A stretch of DNA of 53,379 nucleotides, from assembly GCA_017458005.1 (NCBI GenBank), contig JAFTGH010000005.1:1-53379 (forward strand). Reading direction: 5' to 3'. The DNA comes from Prevotella sp. GTDB lineage: Bacteria > Bacteroidota > Bacteroidia > Bacteroidales > Bacteroidaceae. How positions within the stretch are numbered: the first letter of the stretch is position 1; every line of letters begins with the position of its first letter. The translations under genes were made by a program, and so were the position numbers. Under the pieces are notes generated by a model, which saw only the letters and a list, made by a program, of their open reading frames with translations, was not told the origin of the DNA and did no database searches. Of the stretch, positions 27,524 through 35,863 are shown piece by piece.

Positions 27524-29299
27524 TCAATATCCTGGATTCTGAGTAATATACAAATTAAATGATAGTTCTTGCTGAGGAATCGGCAAAAGCAACTCATACT
27601 CTTCACATTGGGTAGCGCCCAACCGTTTTAAGGCTGCCCATATACCATAATAACTTGAAGATGAGAAGTAAGCATCTGCCAAACCATCTTTGTTTCCATT
27701 TGCCTCATCTGTCAATAAGTTAAAGTAATCTGGAGTATAGACAGAGTACCAGTCTCCATTTTGGATAGCATTAGCAAATGCATATGAGACATCACTACCC
27801 ATGGAAGATACATTAATGGGAAAATCCACACTACCTGCCTGTCCTATAGTCTGAAGATGGGATTTAGCATCACTTACATTATTAAGAGTCAACGACAATT
27901 CTGCCAGTAGCACTCTTGCACAAATGGCATCGAAGTGATATTTACTTGTCTCAGAAGGATAGACATTCGCAAACTTAGGCAGCACTTCCTGCAATGTCGT
28001 GAGCGCATATTGCAGCACCTCTCTCTGATTTTTCTGTGGGACAACATCCAGCATACCCTCCTCGCCAGTTGGCATAGGCACATTTCCCCATAGCACGGCA
28101 AGATTATAATATACAAAAGAACGTAATGCCGTTATCTCAGCAACATATGGAGCAATATCGTAATTGTCATTCTCTCGCAGCACTTTCAGCATCGCATTTG
28201 CCCTCGCAATAGCAGCATATGCAAGCCCCCATGCCTTATAGATAGTATTGTCGCTCGTGTACTTTAAGTCAATCCCATATTGATTTCCATCTATTTTTCC
28301 TAGACGAACCGCCTCTAACGCCAGTTGATAGGTCTCAAAAGAAGCCAACTGGGCATATATGCCAGTTATCGCAGACTGCACGGCTTCTTCTGTCGTCAAA
28401 TATGTTTCTTCTGTCATTTCAGAAGGTGTTGTATCCTCTTCCTGATCATTTTCATCAATAACACCATCACCATTAAAATCGATATACTTTGAGAAGTCAT
28501 CGCACTCGATGGTGGTACCTTTTTCCGCATAGAATTCCTTCATTCTATTGATAATCTCACTAGGATGTATGTTTTTCTTTCCAACTGTTATCTCATCTAA
28601 TATAGTTGAGGCATCTATCATACCATTGTCGGCAAAGTCTGTAGAGAACTTTGAGATAAATTCCGTAAACTGCGCCTCACTCTTATCATATAACATGATA
28701 CATGATATGGCTAATAAGATAGCAGACCCTTTGTTATTGTCTTTGACAGAAATATTCTCGGGTTGACTAATCTCGTCCGTTATAGCGAAACATGCCAACA
28801 ACTCTTTCTCTGCCTGACTCTTAGCGGCAGCAAAATTTTGTCCGTTTTGAACAAGTCGTTTGACACGACCATACTCTAAATGCGTGATTAAATTGACATT
28901 CACGGAATTCCTGTTTGTCACATCAGACAATGCATTCAAGGTGATTTGAGAAGTTGAGAGATTTCCTTTTACCTCATTATAGAAATACCCAGAAGTCTCC
29001 AATTCTACATATTGGCTGTTAAGTTGTATGGGACTATCAAACTGGAACACGCCTAAGTCACTGGATGTCTGTGTTTTAAAACTCTTTCCCGTTTGTGACA
29101 GATTGCTTTCCAACTCATACAAAGTGACCTTGGAGCCCTGCACGAAAGGACCCTTTTCTATAATTCCCGACACATTGGTCTTTGTCACTTGTACGGGTGG
29201 CTGGTTTTTACTATCATCACCACTACTGCATGCAAACAGGGTACATGCAGAAATTGTCAAAATACTTACTTTACAAAAATTCTTTTTCAAGTTTTTCAT
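27524..29299 (-). CDS. Orphan SusD/RagB-like lipoprotein with EF-hand and N-terminal extra domain
   Basis: 591 residues. Lipoprotein signal with C24 (LFAC). Residues about 40-130 form a beta-sandwich-like domain (VSGIIEKGPFVQGSKVTLYEL), followed by a helical region to 270. A canonical EF-hand calcium loop, DFNGDGVIDEND, occupies 274-285. From about 298 to the end is a compact SusD fold: LTTEEAVQSAITGIY, AITALRSFVYYNLAVLWGNVPMP, and the typical terminal LLPIPQQELSFN...QNPGY. SusD proteins bind glycans or peptides and normally pair with a SusC porin; none is adjacent, and the SusD part is shorter than usual. AT-rich, with its own terminator. Confidence 0.8.
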   Translation of the reverse strand: MKNLKKNFCKVSILTISACTLFACSSGDDSKNQPPVQVTKTNVSGIIEKGPFVQGSKVTLYELESNLSQTGKSFKTQTSSDLGVFQFDSPIQLNSQYVELETSGYFYNEVKGNLSTSQITLNALSDVTNRNSVNVNLITHLEYGRVKRLVQNGQNFAAAKSQAEKELLACFAITDEISQPENISVKDNNKGSAILLAISCIMLYDKSEAQFTEFISKFSTDFADNGMIDASTILDEITVGKKNIHPSEIINRMKEFYAEKGTTIECDDFSKYIDFNGDGVIDENDQEEDTTPSEMTEETYLTTEEAVQSAITGIYAQLASFETYQLALEAVRLGKIDGNQYGIDLKYTSDNTIYKAWGLAYAAIARANAMLKVLRENDNYDIAPYVAEITALRSFVYYNLAVLWGNVPMPTGEEGMLDVVPQKNQREVLQYALTTLQEVLPKFANVYPSETSKYHFDAICARVLLAELSLTLNNVSDAKSHLQTIGQAGSVDFPINVSSMGSDVSYAFANAIQNGDWYSVYTPDYFNLLTDEANGNKDGLADAYFSSSSYYGIWAALKRLGATQCEEYELLLPIPQQELSFNLYITQNPGY

Positions 29300-29365
29300 C
29301 TTATTTGGTAATTATAATTATTGTAATGACTGCAAAAGAAAACGTGGACAATTTACTTCGTCTAC

Positions 29366-29486
29366 GTTCTCTAGGTATCGGCAAACACCCAATAATCTTA
29401 AACGAGTAAAAGCCCACGCCCTTTTGGCGCGAACTATCTACTTCAGTTCTTGATTATTCTTTGGAATTTTGCCGATTTCAGAGAAC
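29366..29486. repeat. Long imperfect inverted repeat upstream of the SusD-like gene
   Basis: The left arm has GTTCTCT, ATCGGCAAA and AATAATC (29366-29397). The right arm has GATTATT, TTTGCCGAT and AGAGAAC (29452-29486). The three blocks pair in order, separated by short mismatched gaps, around a 54-base centre. It lies 67-187 bases before the SusD-like start. It may be an invertible segment, remnant element ends, or a leader hairpin. Confidence 0.65.
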
Positions 29487-29585
29487 AAGAATCAAAAGTG
29501 GACGTTCTGTCCTATATGTCCTTTAGTCTATTTCTATCTCAGCCCATAGGCACTTCGTTTTATTTGGTTCGACATTATCAATCAT

Positions 29586-29855
29586 TTATACTAATTCATG
29601 GGCATAATTCTGGTAGTTTCCCAAAATTTGCTCAATATGGATAACCTCAGGGCATGAATCCCATGTAACTCCACCACCCATCAAATACCAGTTCCCCCGC
29701 TCTTTCGTTGGAACTTTCTTTATCGAAGGAAAGGCTGAGATTGGCATTACTACAGAACGTCCGTCCTGAAGGTCAACCTGAAACTTTCCACGTTTTGGGA
29801 ACAAAAGTCGTTTAATCTTTGGCTTTACGTCCCAATATCCATCTTTCTTATACAT
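29586..29855 (-). CDS. DUF2442 domain protein
   Basis: 89 residues matching the small DUF2442 fold as I know it: QVDLQDGRSVVMPISAFPSI then a GGGVTWDSCPEVIHIEQIL ending. Such proteins are widely found beside DUF4160 genes in two-gene units. It starts 3 bases after the DUF4160 stop. Function is not established; the pairing and the accessory location are reminiscent of toxin-antitoxin modules. Confidence 0.75.
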   Translation of the reverse strand: MYKKDGYWDVKPKIKRLLFPKRGKFQVDLQDGRSVVMPISAFPSIKKVPTKERGNWYLMGGGVTWDSCPEVIHIEQILGNYQNYAHELV

Positions 29856-29858
29856 AGA

Positions 29859-30161
29859 TTACTTCTTTTTAGTCTTTTTTACTGTAATTATCCTTATACG
29901 CTTACCTTGTTTAAAGAGACTCCACTGATGGAGTAGTTTGTCGCGATATTCATTAACAATCGCCAAAATTTCTTTTACCTGAGTATCTGTCAAATCTCCT
30001 TGTTGGGCTAACTCAATTTGAGGTTCCAACCATATCTTACACAAATGTTCTGTACTACGTTTACCAACATGAACATGAGCCCTATTCTCATTGTAATCAG
30101 TATTCCAGAACAAAAATTGCCAGATTACTTTTGCGGTTATATATAATAGTATTTTGGGCAT
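29859..30161 (-). CDS. DUF4160 domain protein
   Basis: 100 residues from ATG 30161 (opening MPKILLYI, typical of the family; a start at 30200 would cross the promoter). It shows the hallmark NRAHVHVG motif after a short strand pair, and a helical ILAIVNEYRDKLLHQW tail ending in a lysine-rich run. First gene of the DUF4160/DUF2442 unit, divergent from the cyclophilin gene. Confidence 0.75.
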   Translation of the reverse strand: MPKILLYITAKVIWQFLFWNTDYNENRAHVHVGKRSTEHLCKIWLEPQIELAQQGDLTDTQVKEILAIVNEYRDKLLHQWSLFKQGKRIRIITVKKTKKK

Positions 30162-30177
30162 TTCCTTGTTTTTATTG

Positions 30178-30208
30178 CAAAGATAGGCAATATTTTCCAA
30201 ACAACAAA
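30178..30208 (-). promoter_or_regulatory. Promoter for the DUF4160/DUF2442 unit
   Basis: Minus strand: TTTG (30208-30205), 19 bases, TATCTTTG (30185-30178), 16 bases before ATG 30161. Confidence 0.72.
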
Positions 30209-30286
30209 GGAATTGAACGAAAAAGATGCAAGGATTTCCTTAGAATTCTCTTCGTTAAGTCGAAATTTTATGCTAACTTTGCAGGC

Positions 30287-30970
30287 ATGAAAGAACGACG
30301 ACTGATTTTATTATTGATGATACTCTGCCCTATCTGTATGCTGGCACAACAGAAAAGGGCGGAAGTGCTCCTCGAGACTACGGAGGGGAATATCCGCATC
30401 GCCCTCTTCAACGAGACACCTAAACACCGTGACAACTTCCTGAAACTGGTGGAGACACACCTGTATGACTCCCTGCTGTTTCATCGTGTCATCAAGGATT
30501 TCATGATACAAGGGGGCGACCTGAACAGTAAGCACGCCCAACCAGGACAACTCCTAGGGTCTGGAGAACTGGACTATACCATCGAACCCGAGTTCCGCTT
30601 GCCGCAAATCTACCATCGACGTGGCATGGTGGCTGCGGCACGTGAGGGCGACAGGGTGAATCCCGAGCAACGCTCTGGGGCATGTCAGTTCTATATCGTC
30701 TGGGGGCGCACCTACAACGAGCCAACCCTTAACAATATCCAGATACGGTTAGACACGTTGACACATGGAAGGGTGAAACTCGCGCCAGAGATGATAGAAG
30801 CCTACAAGACCATTGGCGGCACGCCCCATCTGGACGGACAATATACGGTCTTTGGTGAAGTCATTGAAGGTCTGGATGTCGTGGATCGCATCCAACAGAT
30901 GCCCACCGACAGGAACAACCGTCCCTTGAATGATGTACGCATCCTTCGAGCCACCGCCACTCGTTTCTAA
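30287..30970 (+). CDS. Cyclophilin-type peptidyl-prolyl isomerase
   Basis: Exported proline isomerase helping protein folding in the periplasm. From ATG 30287 it has 227 residues: a signal peptide (MKERRLILLLMILCPICMLAQ), then the cyclophilin core with FHRVIKDFMIQGGD (active-site Arg), the RSGACQFYIVWG block and GQYTVFGEVIEGLDVVD. It has a long insertion between the QFYIV and HLDGQYTVFG blocks, as in other Bacteroidota forms. The upstream frame to 30131 is noncoding extension. A TAACTTTG box at 30273-30280 is a possible -7 element. Confidence 0.92.
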   Translation: MKERRLILLLMILCPICMLAQQKRAEVLLETTEGNIRIALFNETPKHRDNFLKLVETHLYDSLLFHRVIKDFMIQGGDLNSKHAQPGQLLGSGELDYTIEPEFRLPQIYHRRGMVAAAREGDRVNPEQRSGACQFYIVWGRTYNEPTLNNIQIRLDTLTHGRVKLAPEMIEAYKTIGGTPHLDGQYTVFGEVIEGLDVVDRIQQMPTDRNNRPLNDVRILRATATRF

Positions 30971-31000
30971 AACCATACAGGAATAAAAACTCTTAAATAA

Positions 31001-31032
31001 TTTGGCGGTTCAGATTATTTTATGTAATTTTG
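31001..31032 (+). promoter_or_regulatory. Promoter for rho
   Basis: TTTG (31001-31004), 20 bases, TAATTTTG (31025-31032). It leaves a leader of roughly 120 bases containing CCTTC/AAGGG and CAGAAT/TCTGAATT pairing potential, compatible with leader-based autoregulation of rho. Confidence 0.7.
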
Positions 31033-31157
31033 CAGTCGAATTTCAGAATCAAGTCCTTCCAAAGGGCGAATCTGAATTCATCAAAGGTGTTTCCACTCGT
31101 GAAACATTCCCACCCTATTTTTCAAACAAAATCGAAAACGAATACAGATTATAGTAT

Positions 31158-33086
31158 ATGTATACGAAGAATGAATTAGAACAAATGGATATCCCCCAGT
31201 TGATGGAGATAGCCAATGACCTCGGTGTTAAAGTATCGCAGGATGACGAATTAGAGAACGTGATATATGCGATTCTCGACAAGGCGGCAGAGGACACAGC
31301 CGCGAATGGAGGCGCCACGAAACGTAAGCGCACCAGAATTGCCAAGAAAGATAATAATAAGGTATATACTGTCAATGGCGCAGAAGGAGAGAACTTCGAC
31401 CTAAAGGCTGCAAAGACCACGAAGGAGAAGCCCTCTTTGGACTCCCTCTTCGCTGAGGCTGATGCCGCTGAGGCGAAGCAGCAGGAGGCGCAGAGTGAAG
31501 AGACTGCCGCCGAGCCGGTAGCAGAGAAGCCCGCCCCCAAGAAACGCGGTCGCAAGTCAAAGAAGGAATTGGAGGAGATTGCCGCCCGTGAGGCTGCGGA
31601 GGCTGCCGCCAAGGCACAGGCTGAAGCAGAGGCTGAGGCTAATGCCCCTGTGGCAGAGCAAGAGGCGCCTGAGACACAAGCAAACGCAGAAGAGGAAGTT
31701 GCCCCAGAGGTGATTGAGGAGTTGCAGGCTAAGATGAACCAGAACCAGCAGGCTCCTGCTACTCCTGAGGGAGTATGGGAAGGTGACCCCGGCGATGGTA
31801 CCGACTTCATCACTGTTGTCGACATCCCCATTGAGGATGGTGAGGCAAGTCCTACGTTGGACATCTTCGACCGTCCCATGATGCAAATGAGTCCTGACCC
31901 CGTGATGGCTGACCGTAATGCCTATGCACCTACGAAAGGCAATGCCCCCACAGAGCGTTATGACTTCGACGACCTGATTACGGGCAATGGCGTGTTGGAG
32001 ATGTTGCAGGACGGTTACGGCTTCCTGCGCTCCAGCGACTATAACTACCTATCCTCGCCTGATGACATCTATGTAAGTCCACAGCAGGTGAAGCGATATG
32101 GACTGAAGACAGGTGACGTGGTCGCTTGCACAGTTCGTCCTCCTCACGATAACGAGAAATACTTCGCCCTGTCGGAGGTGCAGACCATCAATGGACGACA
32201 GCCACAGGAAGTACGCGACCGTGTTAGTTTCGAGCATCTGACTCCCCTCTTCCCTGAGGAGAAGTTCACGCTCTGCGGCGATCCTGCCACGACGAATCCG
32301 TCTGTCCGTATTGTCGACCTCTTCTCGCCTATCGGTAAAGGACAGCGTGCGCTGATTGTCGCACAGCCCAAGACAGGTAAGACCATCCTCATGAAGGATA
32401 TCGCCAACGCCATCGCCGCCAACCATCCTGAGGCTTACATCATGATGCTGCTGATTGACGAGCGTCCTGAGGAGGTGACAGATATGGCTCGTACCGTGAA
32501 CGCCGAGGTGATTGCCTCCACCTTCGACGAGCCTGCCGACCGTCATGTGAAGATCGCAGGTATCGTACTGGAGAAGGCTAAGCGCATGGTGGAGTGCGGA
32601 CATGATGTCGTCATCTTCCTCGACTCTATCACTCGTCTGGCTCGTGCCTACAACACCGTAGCGCCAGCAAGCGGAAAGGTGCTCACTGGTGGTGTCGACG
32701 CCAACGCCCTGCAGAAGCCTAAGCGTTTCTTCGGTGCCGCCCGTAACATCGAGAACGGCGGTTCGCTGACCATCATCGCCACCGCACTGACAGATACCGG
32801 CTCTAAGATGGACGAGGTGATCTTCGAGGAGTTCAAGGGTACTGGTAACTCTGAGTTGCAACTCGACCGCATGCTTGCCAACAAGCGTGTTTATCCTGCT
32901 GTCAACCTCGTACAGTCGTCAACCCGTCGTGACGACCTGTTGCAAGACCAGACAACGCTCAACCGCATGTGGATCATCCGTAAGTTTATCGCTGAGATGA
33001 ATCCTATCGAGGCAATGAACACGGTACGCGACAGACTGGTGCAGACACACTCTAACGAGGAGTTCCTGCTTGCCATGAATGGATAA
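31158..33086 (+). CDS. rho: Transcription termination factor Rho with long disordered insertion
   Basis: RNA-dependent ATPase that ends transcription. The N-terminal SAP-like segment ([19 protein letters not shown]) is followed by an insertion of about 200 residues (about 45-250) that is low-complexity, Ala/Glu-rich and contains basic KKRGRKSKK. The RNA-binding domain ([12 protein letters not shown]) and the ATPase core come next, with Walker A KTGKT at 405-409 and the [10 protein letters not shown] region. The 642-residue length exceeds the E. coli form because of the insertion, which is known in Bacteroides Rho to be disordered and to drive phase separation. The heptamer array begins one base after the stop. 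Confidence 0.97.
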   Translation: MYTKNELEQMDIPQLMEIANDLGVKVSQDDELENVIYAILDKAAEDTAANGGATKRKRTRIAKKDNNKVYTVNGAEGENFDLKAAKTTKEKPSLDSLFAEADAAEAKQQEAQSEETAAEPVAEKPAPKKRGRKSKKELEEIAAREAAEAAAKAQAEAEAEANAPVAEQEAPETQANAEEEVAPEVIEELQAKMNQNQQAPATPEGVWEGDPGDGTDFITVVDIPIEDGEASPTLDIFDRPMMQMSPDPVMADRNAYAPTKGNAPTERYDFDDLITGNGVLEMLQDGYGFLRSSDYNYLSSPDDIYVSPQQVKRYGLKTGDVVACTVRPPHDNEKYFALSEVQTINGRQPQEVRDRVSFEHLTPLFPEEKFTLCGDPATTNPSVRIVDLFSPIGKGQRALIVAQPKTGKTILMKDIANAIAANHPEAYIMMLLIDERPEEVTDMARTVNAEVIASTFDEPADRHVKIAGIVLEKAKRMVECGHDVVIFLDSITRLARAYNTVAPASGKVLTGGVDANALQKPKRFFGAARNIENGGSLTIIATALTDTGSKMDEVIFEEFKGTGNSELQLDRMLANKRVYPAVNLVQSSTRRDDLLQDQTTLNRMWIIRKFIAEMNPIEAMNTVRDRLVQTHSNEEFLLAMNG

Positions 33087-33087
33087 G

Positions 33088-33150
33088 GATTAAACATTAA
33101 ACGTTAAAGATTAAACATTAAACGTTAAAGATTAAACATTAAACATATAA
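33088..33150 (+). repeat. Nine-unit heptamer array between rho and glyA
   Basis: 63 bases made of nine 7-base units: GATTAAA, CATTAAA, CGTTAAA, the same three again, then GATTAAA, CATTAAA, CATATAA. This also gives a 21-base super-period. It starts one base after the rho stop and ends 13 bases before the glyA ATG. Related arrays lie before hisG, hisD and the MFS gene. Confidence 0.9.
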
Positions 33151-33163
33151 AACTAAATAAGCA

Positions 33164-34444
33164 ATGGAAAGAGACAACACGATTTTCGAACTCATTGAGA
33201 AAGAGCATCAACGCCAACTGAAAGGTATTGAACTGATTGCTTCGGAGAACTTCGTCAGCGATCAAGTAATGGAGGCTATGGGCAGTTACCTGACCAACAA
33301 ATACGCTGAGGGCTATCCTGGTCATCGCTATTATGGCGGTTGCCAAGTAGTGGACGAGGTGGAGCAACTTGCCATCGACCGTGTCTGCAAACTGTTTGGC
33401 GCAGAGTATGCCAACGTACAGCCACACTCTGGCGCACAGGCTAATGCCGCAGTGCTGCTTGCCGTCCTGAAACCTGGTGACACCTTCATGGGTATGAACC
33501 TGGATCACGGCGGTCACCTCTCTCACGGTTCGCTGGTAAACACCAGTGGTATTCTCTACAAGCCCGTCGGCTATAACCTCAACAAGGAGACTGGTCGTGT
33601 GGACTATGACGAGATGGAGCGTCTCGCCCTGGAGCACAAGCCCAAACTGATTATCGGTGGCGGCTCTGCCTACAGTCGTGAGTGGGACTATAAGCGGATG
33701 CGTGAGATTGCCGACAAGGTAGGTGCCCTGCTGATGATTGACATGGCACACCCTGCTGGTCTTATCGCTGCTGGCTTGCTCGACAACCCTGTGAAGTATG
33801 CGCATATCGTGACCTCTACTACTCATAAGACCCTGCGTGGTCCTCGTGGCGGTATCATCCTCATGGGCAAGGACTTCGAGAATCCATGGGGACTGAAGAC
33901 ACCAAAGGGTGTCACCAAGATGATGTCACAACTGCTCAACTCCGCCGTATTCCCTGGACAGCAGGGCGGTCCACTGGAGCATGTCATCGCCGCCAAGGCT
34001 GTCGCCTTCGGAGAGGCTTTGCGCCCAGAGTTCAAGGAGTGGGCTAAGCAGGTGCAGAAGAATGCCAAGGTTCTCGCCGAGGAACTCATCAAGCGTGGCT
34101 TTACCATCGTCAGTGGTGGTACCGACAACCACTCTATGCTGGTTGACCTCCGCTCTAAATACCCCGACCTGACTGGTAAGGTAGCAGAGAATGCCCTTGT
34201 TGCCGCTGACATCACTGTCAACAAGAACATGGTGCCTTTCGACAGCCGCTCAGCCTTCCAGACCAGCGGTATCCGTCTGGGTACTCCTGCCATTACCACC
34301 CGTGGTGCCAAGGAAGACCTGATGGTGGAGATTGCCGCCCTCATCGAGGAGGTGCTGAATGCCCCAGAGGACGAGCAGGTTATCGCCAGTGTCCGCAAGC
34401 GTGTCAATGAGCGCATGAAGGACTATCCTCTGTTTGCGTATTAA
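33164..34444 (+). CDS. glyA: Serine hydroxymethyltransferase
   Basis: PLP enzyme interconverting serine and glycine with tetrahydrofolate, the main source of one-carbon units. The PLP lysine lies in the signature [14 protein letters not shown]. Also visible are [12 protein letters not shown] at the N-terminus, the [14 protein letters not shown] substrate loop and the [10 protein letters not shown] segment. The 426-residue length is standard. Preceded by the heptamer array and followed by the candidate structured RNA. Confidence 0.97.
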   Translation: MERDNTIFELIEKEHQRQLKGIELIASENFVSDQVMEAMGSYLTNKYAEGYPGHRYYGGCQVVDEVEQLAIDRVCKLFGAEYANVQPHSGAQANAAVLLAVLKPGDTFMGMNLDHGGHLSHGSLVNTSGILYKPVGYNLNKETGRVDYDEMERLALEHKPKLIIGGGSAYSREWDYKRMREIADKVGALLMIDMAHPAGLIAAGLLDNPVKYAHIVTSTTHKTLRGPRGGIILMGKDFENPWGLKTPKGVTKMMSQLLNSAVFPGQQGGPLEHVIAAKAVAFGEALRPEFKEWAKQVQKNAKVLAEELIKRGFTIVSGGTDNHSMLVDLRSKYPDLTGKVAENALVAADITVNKNMVPFDSRSAFQTSGIRLGTPAITTRGAKEDLMVEIAALIEEVLNAPEDEQVIASVRKRVNERMKDYPLFAY

Positions 34445-34451
34445 GAACAAG

Positions 34452-34641
34452 AAATAGGGCCGTGTCGATTCGATCGGGATACTCATCAAATTACATTGAA
34501 AACTGAGTTGTTTCTTATGCCAATGGCGGGCCACATCTCCTCGGAGAAGTTGTAAAACCAGTGGATTACAAAGGCTAAGAGCGCTCTTCATCTTATAACA
34601 AAGGAGTTTTCATCACATCCTCGATGCGGCCCTTTCTTTTT
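34452..34641 (+). ncRNA. Candidate rod-shaped small RNA (6S-like)
   Basis: The roughly 190-base gap after glyA folds on itself end to end. AGGGCCG (34456-34462) pairs with CGGCCCT (34627-34633), TCGA with TCGA, GGAT with ATCC, GAAAACT (34498-34504) with AGTTTTC (34605-34611), and TTGTT (34508-34512) with AACAA. A central region has short CCAC/GTGG and CTCC/GGAG stems, and a U-rich end (CTTTCTTTTT) follows. A long rod with internal bubbles and a 3' U-tract suggests 6S RNA or the Bacteroidales-1 type RNA; the identity is inference. FMN-riboswitch motifs expected before ribE are absent. Confidence 0.55.
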
Positions 34642-34675
34642 AGTTCATAGTTAAGAGTTAAGAGTTCATAGTTAT
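34641..34675 (+). repeat. Five-unit heptamer array running into the ribE start codon
   Basis: Units TAGTTCA, TAGTTAA, GAGTTAA, GAGTTCA, TAGTTAT; the last unit contains the first two bases of ribE's ATG at 34674. Same unit family as before the yfcE-like gene. Confidence 0.85.
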
Positions 34676-35276
34676 GTTTTCTGGTATCATAGAAGAGTTT
34701 GCCACCGTAGTGGCTATCAAGAAAGACAGGGACAATATCGACTTCACCCTGCGCTGCTCATTCGTCGAGGAGTTGGGCATCGACCAGAGTGTGGCACATA
34801 ATGGCGTGTGTCTGACGGTGGTCAGTATTCAGGACGGCACCTATACCGTGACGGCTATGAAGGAGACTTTGGAACGGTCGAACCTCGGACTGCTGCAAGT
34901 GGGAGACAAAGTGAACGTGGAGCGTTCCATGCTGATGAACGGGCGACTTGACGGACATATCGTACAGGGACATGTCGACGAGACGGCACGCTGCATCCAT
35001 GTGGAGGATGCCAACGGCTCCACCTACTTCACCTTCGAATACAAGGAAGACAAGGAGATGGCGCTCAATGGCTACTTCACCGTCGACAAAGGCTCTGTCA
35101 CTGTCAACGGTGTCTCGCTCACGGTATGTAATCCCACCAAGAACACCTTCCAAGTGGCTATCATCCCCTACACCTTTGAGCACACGAACTTCTGTGACAT
35201 CAAAGTGGGAAGTGTCGTCAACTTGGAGTTTGACATTATTGGCAAGTACATTGCCCGACTGCAACAATTGAAATAG
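34674..35276 (+). CDS. ribE: Riboflavin synthase alpha chain
   Basis: Dismutates two 6,7-dimethyl-8-ribityllumazine to riboflavin. 200 residues made of two tandem lumazine-binding barrels; the first opens MFSGIIEEFATV with SVAHNGVCLTV, the second has GHIVQGHVDETA and VTVNGVSLTV, with the repeated NG(V)xLTV motif. No other riboflavin genes are nearby. Expression is probably shaped by the heptamer leader immediately upstream. Confidence 0.95.
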   Translation: MFSGIIEEFATVVAIKKDRDNIDFTLRCSFVEELGIDQSVAHNGVCLTVVSIQDGTYTVTAMKETLERSNLGLLQVGDKVNVERSMLMNGRLDGHIVQGHVDETARCIHVEDANGSTYFTFEYKEDKEMALNGYFTVDKGSVTVNGVSLTVCNPTKNTFQVAIIPYTFEHTNFCDIKVGSVVNLEFDIIGKYIARLQQLK

Positions 35277-35361
35277 CAAGTCCTCTATAATATAATAAGG
35301 TATAAGGAGACACACTGGTATCAAGAAAAAAAAGATTTTTTCAAAAAAAGTGCCAATATAT

Positions 35362-35392
35362 TTTCGTTTCCCACTGAAAATCAGTATCTTTG
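35362..35392 (+). promoter_or_regulatory. Promoter for the HU gene unit
   Basis: A weak -33 (TTTC at 35362-35365), 19 bases, then a consensus TATCTTTG (35385-35392), giving a 56-base AT-rich leader before the HU start. Confidence 0.6.
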
Positions 35393-35448
35393 CAGTCCAA
35401 AATATAAAATAACAATACAAGTAAACAATTTAAGAGAATAATATCAAG

Positions 35449-35724
35449 ATGACAAAAGCAGAGATTATCAACAAGATTGTTGAGGACACAGGTCTTGCAA
35501 AGAAAGACGTTGCAGCCACTGTGGAGGCTTTTATGGAAGAGATTCGTCAGAGCATGGCCGTTCAGAAAGAAAACGTGTATTTGCGTGGATTCGGCACATT
35601 TACCATTAAGCATCGTGCCAAGAAGACCGCTCGCAATATCTCCAAGAATACGACATTGGTGATTGACGCACACGATTTCCCCGCTTTCAAGCCTGCAAAG
35701 AGTTTCATCGCGAAAATGAAATAA
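35449..35724 (+). CDS. HU/IHF-family DNA-binding protein
   Basis: 91-residue bacterial histone-like protein: MTKAEIINKIVEDTGL dimerisation helices, LRGFGTFTIKHRAKKTARNI beta-arm start, and the C-terminal FPAFKPAKSFIAKM. It bends DNA and shapes the nucleoid. It heads a short unit with the mS38-like gene and rng. Confidence 0.94.
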   Translation: MTKAEIINKIVEDTGLAKKDVAATVEAFMEEIRQSMAVQKENVYLRGFGTFTIKHRAKKTARNISKNTTLVIDAHDFPAFKPAKSFIAKMK

Positions 35725-35751
35725 GACAATAAACATTTAAATATTTGAATT

Positions 35752-35841
35752 ATGCCAAACGGAAAGAAAAAGAAGGGCCACAAGATGGCAACTCACAAGC
35801 GTAAGAAGAGACTGCGCAAGAATCGTCACAAGAGCAAGTAA
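35752..35841 (+). CDS. AURKAIP1/COX24 (mS38-like) small basic protein
   Basis: A 29-residue, extremely basic protein (opening MPNGKKKKGHKMATHKRKK, ending in an RLRKNRHKSK tail). Bacteroidota carry such very short proteins annotated as AURKAIP1/COX24-domain, related to the C-terminus of mitochondrial ribosomal protein mS38, so this is probably a small-subunit ribosomal component. It is easily missed by gene callers because of its size. Lies 27 bases after the HU gene, before the rng leader hairpin. Confidence 0.85.
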   Translation: MPNGKKKKGHKMATHKRKKRLRKNRHKSK

Positions 35842-35863
35842 ATTCTTGCAAGACAAAAGAAAT

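Noticed and set aside
33088-33150. CRISPR array
   Set aside because: Units are 7 bases with no spacers; the 53103-53190 array is 22-base tandem without spacers; no cas genes.
34445-34673. FMN riboswitch upstream of ribE
   Set aside because: The conserved FMN-binding core words are absent and the region folds as a closed rod instead.
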